Both the position numbers and the translations under genes were made by a program. The notes beneath the pieces are model-generated. The model worked only from the letters and a program-made list of their open reading frames with translations, made no database searches and was not told the origin of the DNA. From contig JACQFZ010000037.1 of the NCBI GenBank assembly GCA_016199745.1, positions 1 to 33,103 on the forward strand: a stretch of DNA of 33,103 bases. The letters are read 5' to 3'. Positions 31,763-33,103 of this stretch are shown here, in pieces (the first letter of the stretch is position 1; each line of letters begins with the position of its first letter). This DNA comes from Gammaproteobacteria bacterium (GTDB lineage: Bacteria; Pseudomonadota; Gammaproteobacteria; Acidiferrobacterales; Sulfurifustaceae).

Positions 31763-32049
31763 GCTCGCGATCTCGTCTGCGTTTTGTTGATGGGAGCGTG
31801 TGCCGGACTAAAGTCTATTGAGCACCCGCAAAAACTGTTTTAGAGTGCCTCGCGTTTCGTGATAAATGCTTGGCGATCCACTATTTAACGTCAGGGTCGC
31901 CCAGCAATAATTTTAAGGAAGGGAGCCTAACAACAATGCACGGGAGCGGGAGCCACCGTTCGGTGGCGTTATTCGTCATCTCGTTTCTGTCGCATCGCCT
32001 TCCCGCCTCGAATGGATATCCCCGCCCATTAATTACAAGGAGATTCTTT
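31763..32049. other. Intergenic region before the muramidase gene
   Basis: No gene is seen. The open frame of the next gene runs back to 31870 but has no ribosome binding site there. A hairpin lies at 31952-31967. Confidence 0.5.
31952..31967. terminator. Hairpin GCCACC-GTTC-GGTGGC
   Basis: This is a perfect 6-bp stem with a 4-nt loop, followed by GTTATTCGTC. It may end the cytochrome transcript or lie in the leader of the muramidase gene, whose start is 83 bp on. Weak evidence. Confidence 0.4.
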
Positions 32050-33006
32050 GTGTCCAACCCGTTTGTGAATCTTTTTGGACTATCGCCCTCTCTCTCCGGT
32101 TCGGTCGGCAAAGGCGGCGCCAATAGCGCGCCCGACGTGATCCTCGTCAAAGCGTTGCTCAACGCCTATCAACGCCACAATAGTCTACCGGCCGGTAACG
32201 CGTTCCCGCTCGACGCGGCCCTGTTCGGGCAAATCGAGATTTTCCTAAAGCGCGAAGAAAAATTGGAATGCCCAACCGGGCAGATCGAGCGCAACGGCAC
32301 CATCTTTAAGATGTTGCTTCACCGCTTGTGGAGCTGTTACGGCACCGAGTCGCCTGGTCGGCCTGATAAAGGCTGGCTGACGTGGGAGGCCGAAGGCCAT
32401 GAAGGCGGGCGCGACTATCTGCACAGCCGGCGGTTGCACGTGCCGAGCGCTTCCTCCGGCCTCACCATCGGCCGCGGCTACGACATTAGCCAGCAAACCC
32501 GTTCCGATGCGATGAAAGATCTCGTTTCGTCCGGCGTGCCGGCTGATACCGCATTTACCATCAGCGGTGCCGGTCCACGCACCGGGATCCGGGCGAGCCA
32601 GTATGTCGTCGATCACGATCTGCTCGACTTCGAGATATCGACGAGGACGCAGCTTAAATTGTTTGAGAAGACGTATCAGTTCATATGGGTGGACGTTGTG
32701 CGGATTTCGGATTTACCAGGAACGATTCATAAATATGGAAAAGTTAACTGGAAAAAGCTCGACCAACGTATCCAGGACGTATTGGTCGATCTCCGATACC
32801 GCGGAGATTACACGGACCACTCAAGAACGTTTTTACAAAAGCACATCGTTAACAATGATCTTAAGAAATTCGCAAAAGAAATTGCTAATAAAGGCAATTG
32901 GAAATATGTTCCCGAAGATCGATTCTATCGACGAAAAGAATACGCGTTGGCCGGCAGTTGTAGAGAAGTGGCCCCGTTCGTTAAGACACTTTTCCACCAA
33001 CGATAA
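32050..33006 (+). CDS. Pesticin/T4 lysozyme-like muramidase with peptidoglycan-binding-like N-terminus
   Basis: The GTG at 32050 has AAGGAG 7 nt upstream, far better than the upstream ATG at 31870. The 318-residue product has no signal peptide. Residues about 18-90 (GSVGKGGANSAPDVILVKAL, LNAYQ, FPLDAALFGQIEIFLK) look like a peptidoglycan-binding domain of the kind placed at the N-terminus of type VI secretion effectors. Residues 108-318 resemble pesticin: WEAEGHEGG (Glu 115 or 118), SGLTIGRGYD (Thr 139, Asp 145), matching the Glu-Thr-Asp layout of T4 lysozyme/pesticin. It would cleave the glycan strands of peptidoglycan. Lack of a signal and the domain order suggest delivery by a secretion machine. 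No immunity gene is complete in the window; 97 bp remain downstream. Confidence 0.78.
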   Translation: MSNPFVNLFGLSPSLSGSVGKGGANSAPDVILVKALLNAYQRHNSLPAGNAFPLDAALFGQIEIFLKREEKLECPTGQIERNGTIFKMLLHRLWSCYGTESPGRPDKGWLTWEAEGHEGGRDYLHSRRLHVPSASSGLTIGRGYDISQQTRSDAMKDLVSSGVPADTAFTISGAGPRTGIRASQYVVDHDLLDFEISTRTQLKLFEKTYQFIWVDVVRISDLPGTIHKYGKVNWKKLDQRIQDVLVDLRYRGDYTDHSRTFLQKHIVNNDLKKFAKEIANKGNWKYVPEDRFYRRKEYALAGSCREVAPFVKTLFHQR

Positions 33007-33103
33007 AGTGATAGCTCTGTCGACTATGCTGCCTGGGACGACGGCAACCAATTCAAGTACACGGTATCCGGCGTCTGCCCGTCAAGCGACGAGTGCGGCC
33101 GGC

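Noticed and set aside
33007-33103. Open reading in the last 97 bp, possible start of an immunity gene
   Set aside because: There is no ATG with a ribosome binding site and no signal peptide pattern; too short to judge.

Overview
The window looks like chromosomal DNA of a Gram-negative bacterium, most likely a gammaproteobacterium of moderate GC content. The support is indirect: periplasmic c-type cytochromes and a Tat-exported molybdoenzyme, a TonB-receptor remnant, DUF6402/DUF6201 genes typical of type VI secretion accessory loci, a HAD-UbiA / GT-C / SMR operon, and palindromic repeats of the GTCATTCCCGCG type. I found no rRNA, tRNA, CRISPR array or phage block, and I cannot name a genus. 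Family names below come from reading the translations, not from searches.

Layout. 0-3.5 kb: a nucleotidyltransferase-fold protein, the decayed 3' end of a TonB receptor gene, a membrane-anchored alpha/beta hydrolase, an IS5-type transposase fragment and the first copy of a dispersed MITE-like element. 3.2-9.3 kb: mostly exported or membrane-anchored proteins, namely a secreted endonuclease/exonuclease/phosphatase-fold enzyme preceded by an ORF fragment, two paralogous HEAT-like proteins, an unknown secreted protein, a PLL-type beta-propeller lectin and a CsbD-like stress protein. 9.3-13.8 kb: mosaic repeats, a hybrid histidine kinase with its NarL-type regulator, a decayed AraC regulator, a DoxX membrane protein and another MITE copy. 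13.8-15.5 kb: an operon for a MauG-like di-haem peroxidase, a small cupredoxin and a cytochrome c. 15.8-19.1 kb: two convergent genes for a LamG-like secreted protein and a fibronectin III / beta-helix lipoprotein. 19.6-23.5 kb: a nuclease-fold/TPR protein and a DUF6402-DUF6201 pair, in which the DUF6402 gene has an in-frame stop. 23.5-25.5 kb: divergent LysR regulator and EamA transporter. 25.9-29.9 kb: a three-gene membrane operon suited to making, flipping and using a polyprenyl-phosphate sugar. 30.2-31.8 kb: a sulfite-dehydrogenase-like pair. 32.0-33.0 kb: a pesticin/T4-lysozyme-like muramidase with an N-terminal peptidoglycan-binding-like domain.

The best-supported new observation is a MITE family with ends GAATGGCACTTACTTAAG. 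Two copies are each flanked by a perfect, copy-specific 11-bp direct repeat, which is direct evidence of transposition. Other parts of the window show active decay: an IS fragment, the TonB remnant, the AraC remnant, the interrupted DUF6402 gene and a second, detached copy of the DUF6402 tail. The most interesting functional candidates are the UbiA/GT-C/SMR operon, the nuclease-fold/TPR protein, the muramidase, and the paired HEAT-like proteins around a secreted lectin.
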